This document shows positions 8,110 through 16,327 of a DNA stretch of 64,000 nucleotides, piece by piece. Both the position numbers and the translations under genes were made by a program. The stretch's first letter is position 1, and each line of letters opens with the position of its first letter. The notes under the pieces are model-generated. The model did not search any database. It was not told the origin of the DNA and was given only the letters and a program-made list of their open reading frames with translations. Source of the stretch: Iamia majanohamensis (GTDB lineage: Bacteria; Actinomycetota; Acidimicrobiia; Acidimicrobiales; Iamiaceae); NCBI RefSeq assembly GCF_028532485.1, contig NZ_CP116942.1, positions 1,240,001 through 1,304,000 of the forward strand, given 5' to 3'.

Positions 8110-9448
8110 CCGCCGCGGGGCCCGGCGCCGGGTCCTGACCGTGCTCGCTGTCGCCCTGCTCGTCGTGCCCATCGGGTGCAGCGGGGGTGGCGACGACCCC
8201 GGCGAGGCGTCGTCGCAGATCCCCTTCTACGAGGTCGATCCGGACAGCACCACGCCGACCGACGAGGCGATCCGCACCGCCCAGGACGCGCTCCGGGCCG
8301 ATCCCGAGGACCCCTCGGCCCAGCTCGACCTGGCCCAGGCCTTCCTCCAGAAGGGCCGGGAGACGGCGGACCCGACGCTCTACACGAGCGCCGAGGTCCT
8401 GCTCGACATGGTCGCCGAGGTGGCCCCCGACGACGTGCGGGTCCTGACCGCCCAGGGCAGCCTGGCGCTCACCCGGCACCTCTTCGCCGACGCCCTCGAC
8501 CTGAGCGACCAGGCCCTGGAGGTCGCGCCCGGCAACGAGACCGCCTACGGCGTGCGGGTCGACGCCCTCAACGAGCTGGGGCGCTACGACGAGGCGGTCG
8601 AGGCCACCCAGGCCATGGTCGACATCCGCCCCAGCCTGGCCAGCCTGGCCCGGGTCTCCTACGCGAGGGAGCTGCAGGGCGACCTCGACGGTGCCATCCT
8701 CGCCATGGGCCAGGCCATCACCGCAGCGGCGGGGTCCGGCGGCGAGAACGTCGCCTTCGCCCAGGTCCAGCTGGGCAACCTCCTGCTCACCCGAGGCGAC
8801 CTGGTCGCCGCGGGGCAGGAGTACGAGGAGGCGCTGGCCACCTTCCCCGAGCTGGCGGCGGCGCGCGCCGGCCAGGCCCGCCTGCTGGTGGCCCAGGAGC
8901 GCTTCGCCGAGGCCGCCGACGTGCTGGCCGAGCTGGTCGAGGAACGTCCGCTCATCGAGTACGCCGTCGCCCTGGGCGACGCCCGCACCGCGGCCGGCGA
9001 CGACGAGGAGGCCGAGGACGCCTACGCCCTCGTGGAGGGCATCGCCCGCCTGCTCGAGGCCAACGGGTTCGAGGTCGACCTCGACCTGGCCCTCTTCGAC
9101 GCCGAGCGGGACCCGGGCGAGGGGTCGGTGGCCCAGGCCCGCCGGGGCCTCGAGCAGCGACCCAACATCATCGGGCACGACGCCCTGGCCTGGGCCCTGT
9201 TCACCGCCGGGCAGCCCGACGAGGCCGCCGACGAGGTCGAGGCCGCGCTGGACACGGGCTCCCGGGACCCCCAGATCCGCTACCACGCCGCCGAGGTGGC
9301 CGCCGCGACGGACGACCGGGCCGCGGCCGAGGAGCACCTCCAGGTGGTGCTCGACACCAACCCGCGCTTCTCCGCCGTCCACGTCGACGACGTCGCGGCC
9401 CTGGCTGACGAGCTGGGCCTCGCCGTGCCGCCCGTCCCCGCCACCTAG
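8093..9448 (+). CDS. TPR-repeat lipoprotein
   Basis: 451 aa. Signal peptide and lipobox (VVPIGC) are followed by a run of tetratricopeptide repeats from about residue 60 to 440 (for example SAQLDLAQAFLQKGRE, ALTRHLFADALDLSDQALEVAP, AYGVRVDALNELGRYDEAVEATQAM). Such arrays form protein-binding scaffolds, here on the outer face of the membrane. The start is a TTG at 8093, overlapping the previous gene by 17 bp, with GGAGG at 8084-8088 as ribosome site; a GTG at 8141 would remove the basic part of the signal peptide. It sits between a lipoprotein and the DUF4331 gene and is likely part of the same functional unit. Confidence 0.85.
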   Translation: MPSPTDRRGARRRVLTVLAVALLVVPIGCSGGGDDPGEASSQIPFYEVDPDSTTPTDEAIRTAQDALRADPEDPSAQLDLAQAFLQKGRETADPTLYTSAEVLLDMVAEVAPDDVRVLTAQGSLALTRHLFADALDLSDQALEVAPGNETAYGVRVDALNELGRYDEAVEATQAMVDIRPSLASLARVSYARELQGDLDGAILAMGQAITAAAGSGGENVAFAQVQLGNLLLTRGDLVAAGQEYEEALATFPELAAARAGQARLLVAQERFAEAADVLAELVEERPLIEYAVALGDARTAAGDDEEAEDAYALVEGIARLLEANGFEVDLDLALFDAERDPGEGSVAQARRGLEQRPNIIGHDALAWALFTAGQPDEAADEVEAALDTGSRDPQIRYHAAEVAAATDDRAAAEEHLQVVLDTNPRFSAVHVDDVAALADELGLAVPPVPAT

Positions 9449-9473
9449 ACCCCGGCTGGCCCGACGGGCCCTC

Positions 9474-9483
9474 ACTATTGGGG
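9474..9483 (+). promoter_or_regulatory. ACTATTGGGG motif upstream of DUF4331 gene
   Basis: An A+T-richer 10-mer in the 177-bp gap before the DUF4331 gene. The same 10-mer, in similar flanks (CCCT before it), occurs at 7293-7302 inside the start of the lipoprotein gene. It may be a regulator or promoter element; this is inference. Confidence 0.3.
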
Positions 9484-9625
9484 AGTGACCTGGGTCATGG
9501 GATGGGCGAGGCTCCCGATGCCGGGGGAACTCGGTCGGCCGTCCGGTGGCCCCTGCGGGGGCGAGCAGGCGGTGGGGAAGGACCTCGACCGGGGTCCGGA
9601 CGGCGACAACACAGGTGGAAGTCAC

Positions 9626-11107
9626 GTGCGAGCACGGAAGCTGGTGGCGGCTGCGGCCGCCCTGTCGATGGCAGGTGTCGGCGTGGTCGCCGGGACCGCG
9701 GCCCCGTCCGGAGCGTCGTCCCACCGGGAGGCCCCGCTGATCAGCGAGGACCCGGTGGCCGACAACACCGACGTCTACATGTTCCGCGACGTGAACGACC
9801 CCTCGATGGTCAACATCGTCGCCAACTACATCCCCCTCGAGCAGCCCGCCGGCGGCCCGAACTTCAGCAAGTTCGGCGACGACGTGCTCTACGAGATCCA
9901 CGTCGACAACGACGGCGACGTCGTCGACGACATCACCTACCAGTTCCGGTTCCGCACCCAGGTGCAGAACCCGGACACCTTCCTCTACAACACCTTCACC
10001 ATCGATCCCGACACCCGCGAGAACCAGAACATCCAGCAGGTGTACTCGGTGCGCAAGATCGAGGACAACGTGTCCACGATGCTGGCCTCGAACGTGCCCA
10101 CCCCGCCGGTCAACATCGGCCCCCGGTCGACGCCCAGCTACAACGACTACGTCGCCCCTGCGGTGACCGGCCTCGCCGGCGGCGGGCAGGTCTTCGCCGG
10201 CCAGCGCGACGACTCGTTCTTCTTCGACCTGGGCTCCGGCTTCGACCTGCTCGGCCTCCGCCCCATCAACGACGCCCACGTGGCCCCGCTCGACCCCGAG
10301 GCGGGCCGCGACGGGCTGGCCGAGAAGAGCACCCACGCCATCATCCTCCAGGTCCCGATCTCGGAGGTCAGCGCCAACGGCGACGTTCCCACCACCGTCG
10401 ACGACCCGGACTCGGTCATCGGCATCTACGCCTCCAGCGCCCGCCAGCGGGTGCAGGTCCTCTCGGCCCGGGGCACCGCCCCCCGCAACCTGGGCCAGTT
10501 CGTCCAGGTCTCCCGCCTGGGCCTGCCCCTGGTCAACGAGGTGCTGATCCCCCTGGGTCGCAAGGACCTCTGGAACGGCACCAACCCCAAGGACGACGCC
10601 CAGTTCTTCGACGTCATCCTCGACCCGGAGCCGACCCGCCTGCTGCCGGTGGTCTACCCGTCGGTGTTCAACGACGAGAACACCCCGGACGGTGGCCAGG
10701 CGAACCGGCCCGACCTCATCCAGCTGCTGACCGGACAGCTCAACGGCCTCAGCGAGGGCAACGCCCTGCCGCCGGCCGACCTGCTGCGGCTCAACCTCGC
10801 CGTCCCGCCCGTGCAGGGCACCCCCGACAACAGCATGGGTGCGCTCGACGGCGACACCGGCGGGTTCCCGAACGGCCGGCGCCTCACCGACGACGTCTTC
10901 GACATCGAGCTGCAGGTCCTGGCCGGTGTGCTCCTCCCCGGCTTCGGCGAGGGCGACCCGAGCAACCCGATCCCCGGCACCGAGGTGCCGTACTCGGCCC
11001 TCAGCGACGGGGTCCAGGAGAACGACCAGCCCGAGCTGCCCGGCTTCCCCTACCAGGGTGATCCGGTGTCCGGCTACGACCAGATCGACGTGACGGCCGG
11101 CGGCTGA
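9626..11107 (+). CDS. DUF4331 family exported protein
   Basis: 493 aa. Signal peptide of about 30 residues, then the family signature SSHREAPLISEDPVADNTDVYMF at the mature N-terminus, with a second conserved part around DDVLYEIHVDNDGDVVDDITYQFRF. The family's biochemical role is not established as far as I know; it is exported and widespread in Actinobacteria, Cyanobacteria and others. The start is the GTG at 9626, supported by AGGTGGAA 6 nt upstream; the longer frame from 9485 lacks a signal peptide start. Neighbours (TPR lipoprotein, NicO transporter with envelope domain, sigma remnant) suggest an envelope module connected with metal handling; that is inference. Confidence 0.88.
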   Translation: MRARKLVAAAAALSMAGVGVVAGTAAPSGASSHREAPLISEDPVADNTDVYMFRDVNDPSMVNIVANYIPLEQPAGGPNFSKFGDDVLYEIHVDNDGDVVDDITYQFRFRTQVQNPDTFLYNTFTIDPDTRENQNIQQVYSVRKIEDNVSTMLASNVPTPPVNIGPRSTPSYNDYVAPAVTGLAGGGQVFAGQRDDSFFFDLGSGFDLLGLRPINDAHVAPLDPEAGRDGLAEKSTHAIILQVPISEVSANGDVPTTVDDPDSVIGIYASSARQRVQVLSARGTAPRNLGQFVQVSRLGLPLVNEVLIPLGRKDLWNGTNPKDDAQFFDVILDPEPTRLLPVVYPSVFNDENTPDGGQANRPDLIQLLTGQLNGLSEGNALPPADLLRLNLAVPPVQGTPDNSMGALDGDTGGFPNGRRLTDDVFDIELQVLAGVLLPGFGEGDPSNPIPGTEVPYSALSDGVQENDQPELPGFPYQGDPVSGYDQIDVTAGG

Positions 11108-11156
11108 GCCGACCGACCCCGACGACCTGATCGCACGACGAACGCAGAGGATGCCC

Positions 11157-11915
11157 ATGACGACGACCCGACCCACGACCAGGCGCCTGCTGGCGGCGGT
11201 GGCGCTGTGCGCCGCCCTGCTGGCCGGCACCCTGGCCTCTGCACCAGCCGGGGCCCAGAGCCAGGAGAACACGACCTACGTCCGGTCGCTCTACGCCGAC
11301 CTCCTGGACCGGGTGAACACCACCGGAGACGATGCCGGGGTGGCCTACTGGGCCAACCGGCTCGACCGCAGGTCCGAGCCCCGCGTCTTCACGGTGCAGC
11401 AGCTGATGAAGGCGGGGTCTGAGTACTACGGCCAGATCGTCGACATCAACTACGCCCTGTTCCTCGACCGCACCGCCGACCCGGGTGGCCGTGACTTCTA
11501 CGTGCAGGGCTGGCGCAACCGCCGCTTCACCCTGGAGCGGGTCGTCACCACCCTCGGCGGCTCGAACGAGTACTACAACCGCCAGGGCGCGACCACCGCC
11601 TCGTTCGTGGACGCCATCTACTTCGACGTCCTTGGGCGTCGGGCCGACGACGGGGGTCGCCAGTTCGGGATCGACTACGTCAGCTCGAGGGGCGGAGGCG
11701 TCAGCGGCCGGGGCCAGTACGTGGCCCTCCTGGTGCGCAGCCGGGAGAAGCGAGGCCAGGTCGTGGACGACGCCTTCGGCACCTTCCTCGGCCGAGCCCC
11801 GACGGCCCAGGAGCGCCAGCAGTTCGTCGACGCCCTCACCCCCACCGGCCTGCGCCGGGAGGACTTCGACGCCCAGCTGGTCGCCAGCACCGAGTACTAC
11901 AGCCGCAACAGCTGA
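11157..11915 (+). CDS. exported DUF4214-repeat protein
   Basis: 252 aa: cleaved signal peptide (ends about ...APAGAQS), then three DUF4214-type repeats, each with a YxxLL(G/D)R..D..G..YW/FW pattern: YADLLDRVNTTGDDAGVAYW (about residues 44-63), NYALFLDRTADPGGRDFYV and IYFDVLGRRADDGGRQFGI. This domain occurs in surface, S-layer-like and secreted proteins of Acidimicrobiia and Proteobacteria; its ligand is unknown to me. Start: the second ATG (11157) has AGAGGA about 5 nt upstream; the ATG at 11151 is less well spaced. It may be co-transcribed with the DUF4331 gene 49 bp upstream. A strong hairpin follows. Confidence 0.85.
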   Translation: MTTTRPTTRRLLAAVALCAALLAGTLASAPAGAQSQENTTYVRSLYADLLDRVNTTGDDAGVAYWANRLDRRSEPRVFTVQQLMKAGSEYYGQIVDINYALFLDRTADPGGRDFYVQGWRNRRFTLERVVTTLGGSNEYYNRQGATTASFVDAIYFDVLGRRADDGGRQFGIDYVSSRGGGVSGRGQYVALLVRSREKRGQVVDDAFGTFLGRAPTAQERQQFVDALTPTGLRREDFDAQLVASTEYYSRNS

Positions 11916-11940
11916 CCGTCCGCATCCGGTCAGACGACGA

Positions 11941-11964
11941 GGGCGGGGCCTCCGGGCCCCGCCC
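11941..11964 (+). terminator. hairpin terminator with UCCG tetraloop
   Basis: A perfect 10-bp G/C stem (GGGCGGGGCC) closed by loop TCCG, 26 bp after the DUF4214 gene and between convergent genes. UCCG closed by C-G is a very stable UNCG-class tetraloop. There is no U tract. Confidence 0.7.
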
Positions 11965-12032
11965 CGTCGCGTCCGCCCGTTGGGGCGGGAGCGAGGTGGC
12001 CGGCTCCGGCACCCGGCGCCGACCCGAGGGGG

Positions 12033-12704
12033 CTAGGCCACCGGCCGGTTGAGGTTGGGCAGCAGGCCGAGGCGGTGGGCCCGCACGACCAGGTCGACCG
12101 CCGAGGTGGCGTCCAGCTTGGCCCGGAGGTGCTTGAGGTGGTCGCGGACCGTCGCCACAGCGATGCCGGCCTCGTGAGCGATCTGCTGGGGTGACCGGCC
12201 CTCGGAGAGGGCGCGGAGGACCTCGACCTCGCGAGCGGTGATGCCGAGGGCATCGGCCCGGACCGAGGACGAGCTCATGGTCACGACCGCATGGGCGGCA
12301 CCGGCGACGGCGCCGACCGCCGCGCCCACCTCCGCCAGGCTGGCCTCGTGGCCCAGCACCCGGGTGGCCCCGTAGGCGTGGAGCTCGTCGAGCACCTCGG
12401 CGTCGACGAACGAGGTCACGATGACGACCTGGGCCGCAGGGTGGGCCGAGGCCACCGACGCGATGGCCGCGCCCAGGTCGGGGACCGGGGACGGGACGTG
12501 GAAGAGGAAGGCGTCGAAGGAGACGCCCGCCGCCAGTGCCGACGCCGCACTCGCTCCGCAGTCGACGACGGTGAGCCCGGCCACGGTCTCCAGGGCCAGG
12601 CAGAGCGCGTCCCGGGAGGTGCGGGCCTGGTCGATGACCGCGACCCGGGTGGACGCCGATGTCGGACCCGACTCGTCGCCCGACGAGTGCTCGACGTCGC
12701 TCAC
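12033..12704 (-). CDS. LuxR-type regulator with degenerate receiver domain
   Basis: 223 aa. Residues ~20-140 have the fold pattern of a response-regulator receiver (RVAVIDQARTSRDALCLAL). However, the usual phospho-acceptor Asp is absent: the strand reads FDAFLFHVPSP (63-73), with Phe/His at the position normally holding Asp, and the paired acidic residues near the start are reduced to one Asp. The C-terminus (about 148-215) is a clear LuxR/GerE helix-turn-helix: LGITAREVEVLRALSEGRS..IAVATVRDHLKHLRAKLD. It therefore probably responds to something other than phosphorylation. Start is the GTG at 12704. No sensor kinase is nearby; the acylase gene lies 117 bp upstream in the same direction. Confidence 0.85.
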   Translation of the reverse strand: MSDVEHSSGDESGPTSASTRVAVIDQARTSRDALCLALETVAGLTVVDCGASAASALAAGVSFDAFLFHVPSPVPDLGAAIASVASAHPAAQVVIVTSFVDAEVLDELHAYGATRVLGHEASLAEVGAAVGAVAGAAHAVVTMSSSSVRADALGITAREVEVLRALSEGRSPQQIAHEAGIAVATVRDHLKHLRAKLDATSAVDLVVRAHRLGLLPNLNRPVA

Positions 12705-12821
12705 GAGGAGGGGTTCGGTGACGGTCGCCGTCCGGATGGGCGCAGGGGGGCCGCTCGGGTGCGGGGGCCCTCCCTCCAGGTGGGTCTGCCGGGCGACGGC
12801 CCGTCGAGTGGGGCGCCGGGC

Positions 12822-15164
12822 TCAGCCTCCGGTCACGGTGCGCTCGACCAGCTCGGGGTCGGCGCGGATCTGCTCCTCGGTGAACAGGAGCGGGCGGGTC
12901 TCCTTGGCCGCGTAGGCCCGGGTCCCGTCGACGTGGTGGGGGGAGCGGGGGTCGCCGGACTGGCCGTAGGCGAGGAGGCCCTCGGCCACCGGCCCGTCGT
13001 CGGTGAGCTCGACGGCCATGAGGAAGCTGGTGCCGTAGGTGCACCGGTAGCCACCGGCGCGGAGCCCGGTGCGCACGGTGCGGTCGCCCTGGAGCTCGAG
13101 CGGGGGCGGGCCGGGCTCGAGGTCGGTGCCGGCCAGGGCGCCGATGGGGGCGAGGATGTTGAGCACGCCCTCCCCCTCGCCGCCGCCGTGCACCGGGACC
13201 CGGGCCTCGCCCCGCTGGGCCCACTGCACCTCGCCGAGGGGGGCGTCGAGGGCCACCCCGGCCCGGGCCAGGGCCGCGACCGCGCCGGCCACCGCCCCCA
13301 CGACGGGGTCGGCCCCCTCGGCCGGGGCGGGGACGAGCCCGGCCGGCGTGGCCACCGGGTCGTCGGGGTCGAAGGGCGTGGCGAAGAGGTCGGGCCCGTC
13401 GCGCTGGGCCTCCTCGGGGAAGCCGGCGACGACCTCGCGCCACAGGGCCGCACCGACCGAGGTCAGGTCGGCCCGACCGTCCCAGCCCCGCAGCACCTCG
13501 GCCGCGGCGGCCACGTCGACGAGCGTGCCGTCGACCTCCACCTCGCCCACGCCGTCGAGGCGATCCAGGACCTCGTCGCGCAGCAGCTCGGCGCTGAGCG
13601 AGGCGTTGTCGAGCACGGCCTCCAGGGCGGAGCGCACCGTGACGTCGCCCCGGGCCACCAGGTCGGCCGCCACCCGGTGGTTCTGGCGGGTCCGGAGGCT
13701 CTGGGGCACCCGCTCGAAGCCGTGCAGGACGGAGTACCCGACGAGCGGCTCGGACGGGTTGGCGAGCCAGTGGGAGTCGTTGGCGTTGGCGACGTAGTCG
13801 GTGCGCTCCAGCTGGGGGAGCTCGTCGTGGGGGACGAGCCCGGGGCTGCGGGCGCCGGGCCGCTCGACCCAGTCGTCGTCGGGGTCGCTGCCGTCGAGCA
13901 GGGCGACCCGGTTGGCGAAGAGCAGCGCCGCCACCGGGTCCTCGGCCACCCGGGTGCGGAACCGCTCCTGGGCCCCGGCGCCGAGGGCGGGGGTGGCCGA
14001 CGCGTCGATGTACCAGACCCGACCGGAGCGGTCCGACGCCAGGGTGTTGACCCAGGGGAGGCCGTCGACCTCGGCGAAGCGGGCCTGCAGGTCGTCGAGC
14101 GACGTGGCCCGGTCCATGGCCAGGAACTGCTGCACGACCTCGACGTTGTCGAGGTTGGCGTCCCGGTAGGTGAAGGCGGTGTCGGTGCCCCACCCGAGGA
14201 GAGGGAGGTTCACCATCGGGCCGTGGTGGGTGCGCCAGAGGGTGCGCTCGACCCGGGTCACCTCGCCGTCGTCGCCGAGGACCTCGACGGCGTGGGTGGT
14301 GGGCTCCATCTCCCGCTCGTCGTCGCCGTGGCGGTACGAGGTGGGCCGGCCCGGCACCAGGTCCAGGCGGGCCAGGGTGAAGCGGTGGCCCTTGGAGAAG
14401 GTGTGGGCCCAGGCCACGTCGCGGTTGAAGCCCATCTGCACGCCGGGGCTGCCGAGCAGGGAGACCCCGTAGACGTCGAGCTCGCCGGGCAGGGTGAGGT
14501 GGCACTCCCAGAAGCGGGCCTCGCCGGTCCAGGGGAAGTGGGGGTTGGCCACCACCAGGCCGTGGCCCGAGGCGGTCGCCTCGCGACCGAGGGCCCAGCC
14601 GTTGCTGGCCTCCTGGTTGCCCCGCCCCAGGGCGCTGAGGGGGGCGGGCGGGGCCGGGCCGTCGGGGCCCGGGGCCTCGGCCCGTCCGATGATGCCGACC
14701 AGGTTGCGGCCGCTGCCCATGAGGGCCACGTCACCCATGTAGGCGTAGAGGTCGAGCTCGGAGATGGGCCGGATCCACTCCGCCCCGCGGCACCAGGCGG
14801 GCAGGGCGTCGGTGGCCACCGCCTCCTCCCGCCAGGCGTCGAGGCCGGCGGCGTAGCCGGCGATCATCTCCTGCAGCTCGGGCGGCTGGGCGGCCCGGAA
14901 GGCCTCGGCCCGGGCGACCACGCCGAGGGCGAGGTAGCCCAGGTCGCTGGCCAGGTGGGCGCCCTCGGGCCCGCCCCCGTGGAACCGGGCCCGCTCGCTG
15001 CGGACCTTCACGATCTGGTCCGCGATGGTGGGCAGGTGGTCGTGGGCGCAGGCCCACCCCTGGCCGAAGCCGAGGTCGCCCCACGTGTCGGCCCGGACGT
15101 GGGCCACCCCGTGGGTCGTCCAGCGGACCTCCGCCGTGTACCTGCCGTTCCCCTCCTGGGCCAT
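12822..15164 (-). CDS. penicillin acylase family Ntn hydrolase
   Basis: 780-aa precursor of the N-terminal-nucleophile acylase family (penicillin G acylases, acyl-homoserine lactone acylases). The autocatalytic site is visible: GNQEASNGWALG places the nucleophile Ser at about residue 187, which becomes residue 1 of the beta subunit after cleavage. An Asn in NDSHWLANPSEPLVGY matches the conserved oxyanion-hole region. No export signal is seen at the N-terminus (MAQEGNGRYTAEVRWTTHG), unusual since many relatives are secreted. The start, ATG 15164, has AAGGTG about 8 nt upstream. Substrate unknown: N-acyl amides, beta-lactams or acyl-homoserine lactones are all possible. Confidence 0.88.
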   Translation of the reverse strand: MAQEGNGRYTAEVRWTTHGVAHVRADTWGDLGFGQGWACAHDHLPTIADQIVKVRSERARFHGGGPEGAHLASDLGYLALGVVARAEAFRAAQPPELQEMIAGYAAGLDAWREEAVATDALPAWCRGAEWIRPISELDLYAYMGDVALMGSGRNLVGIIGRAEAPGPDGPAPPAPLSALGRGNQEASNGWALGREATASGHGLVVANPHFPWTGEARFWECHLTLPGELDVYGVSLLGSPGVQMGFNRDVAWAHTFSKGHRFTLARLDLVPGRPTSYRHGDDEREMEPTTHAVEVLGDDGEVTRVERTLWRTHHGPMVNLPLLGWGTDTAFTYRDANLDNVEVVQQFLAMDRATSLDDLQARFAEVDGLPWVNTLASDRSGRVWYIDASATPALGAGAQERFRTRVAEDPVAALLFANRVALLDGSDPDDDWVERPGARSPGLVPHDELPQLERTDYVANANDSHWLANPSEPLVGYSVLHGFERVPQSLRTRQNHRVAADLVARGDVTVRSALEAVLDNASLSAELLRDEVLDRLDGVGEVEVDGTLVDVAAAAEVLRGWDGRADLTSVGAALWREVVAGFPEEAQRDGPDLFATPFDPDDPVATPAGLVPAPAEGADPVVGAVAGAVAALARAGVALDAPLGEVQWAQRGEARVPVHGGGEGEGVLNILAPIGALAGTDLEPGPPPLELQGDRTVRTGLRAGGYRCTYGTSFLMAVELTDDGPVAEGLLAYGQSGDPRSPHHVDGTRAYAAKETRPLLFTEEQIRADPELVERTVTGG

Positions 15165-15208
15165 GCCCGCACCTTGCCACGTGCGCCCCGGTCGACCGGG
15201 CCGGGGGG

Positions 15209-16279
15209 TCAGGCGGGGACGTCCGCCGGGGTGGGGTCGTCGGGCACGGGCGGGTCGACGCCGCGGACCAGGTCGTGCACGTAGGCCAGCTTGGCCACCA
15301 CCCGGGGCGACAGGGCGAAGGGGTAGAGGTCGCCGTGGCCCATCGAGCGGTTGACCGCGTTGAGGACCCGGGCCAGCGACGCCCAGTCCCGGGCGACGGG
15401 CCAGAAGGTCTCCTCGTCGGGGTCGCCCTCGTGGACCGGCGCGGCGGTGGCGCCGTCGGGCGTCTCGCCCCGGGGCTGGCGCTCGGCCAGCACCAGGCCG
15501 AAGGCGTCGGCGGTCTGGAGGGTGGCCCGGATGTGGAGCAGGTGGGCGAAGGTCTCGGCCCAGTCCTCCCAGGGGTGCATGGTGGCGTAGGCGCTCACGA
15601 AGCGGTCGTGCCAGCCCGGGGGCGCGCCCTCCCGGTAGTGGCGGTCGAGGGCGTCCTGGTAGGACACCTGCTCGTCGCCGAAGAGGGCCCGGAACGAGGC
15701 GTGGTGGCCGCCCCGGTCGACGAGGACGTCCCAGTAGTGGTGGCCCACCTCGTGGCGCAGGTGGCCGAGGACGGTGCGGTACGGCTCGTCCAGCTGGGCC
15801 CGCAGCAGCTCGCGGTGGGCGTCGTCGCTCTCGGCCAGGTCGATGGTGATGACCCCGTCGGCGTGGCCGATCGTCACCGGCTCGAACCGGGTGGAGAGCA
15901 GGTCGAAGGCGAGGCCCCGCTCGGGGTCCTGGGCCCGGTCGACGATCGGCAGGCCCAGGTCGTGGAGCTGGTACACCAGGCGCCGCTTGGCCTCCTCCAC
16001 CTGCACCAGGAAGGCGGCGTCGTCGGGGTCGTCGTCGCCGGGGACGGTGCGGGTCAGCCGGCAGGACTCGCAGCGGGGACCGTCGTCGGGGCGGACCAGC
16101 CAGCTGCACCCCGTGGTGGGGTGCTCGGCGCAGCGCACCCAGCCCTCGCCCCGGGGCCCGTCGAGCACGAGGATGTCGTCCAGGGGCAGGGCGAAGCCGA
16201 GGGGCGCGGCGCAGCGGCCGCACGCGGTGGCGGGGAAGTCGAGCAGGTGCGAGCAGCGCTCGCAGGTGAAGGCGCGCAA
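15209..16279 (-). CDS. zinc-ribbon putative zinc metallopeptidase
   Basis: 356 aa. An N-terminal zinc ribbon (FTCERCSHLLDFPATACGRC; Cys 6, 9, 20, 23) and a second Cys set (C58, C70, C73) precede a domain with the metallopeptidase signature HEVGHHYW (HExxH at about 176-180). This matches the family annotated as zinc-ribbon plus putative zinc-binding peptidase; a protease activity is predicted from the motif. The start is TTG at 16279 with GGAGGA 9 nt upstream. No signal peptide, so cytosolic. Same strand as its neighbours, 44 bp from the acylase gene. Confidence 0.82.
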   Translation of the reverse strand: MRAFTCERCSHLLDFPATACGRCAAPLGFALPLDDILVLDGPRGEGWVRCAEHPTTGCSWLVRPDDGPRCESCRLTRTVPGDDDPDDAAFLVQVEEAKRRLVYQLHDLGLPIVDRAQDPERGLAFDLLSTRFEPVTIGHADGVITIDLAESDDAHRELLRAQLDEPYRTVLGHLRHEVGHHYWDVLVDRGGHHASFRALFGDEQVSYQDALDRHYREGAPPGWHDRFVSAYATMHPWEDWAETFAHLLHIRATLQTADAFGLVLAERQPRGETPDGATAAPVHEGDPDEETFWPVARDWASLARVLNAVNRSMGHGDLYPFALSPRVVAKLAYVHDLVRGVDPPVPDDPTPADVPA

Positions 16280-16327
16280 CGGCGGGTTCCTCCGAGAGGG
16301 CGTCGGGCAGCCGCCGCCGTGATCAGG

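Noticed and set aside
9485-9625. Longer start for the DUF4331 gene
   Set aside because: The added residues lack signal-peptide character, whereas GTG 9626 has AGGTGGAA upstream and begins a proper signal peptide.
12291-15284. 997-codon plus-strand frame opposite the acylase
   Set aside because: Mirror of the acylase codons; the minus strand carries the complete Ntn hydrolase with its SNGW site.
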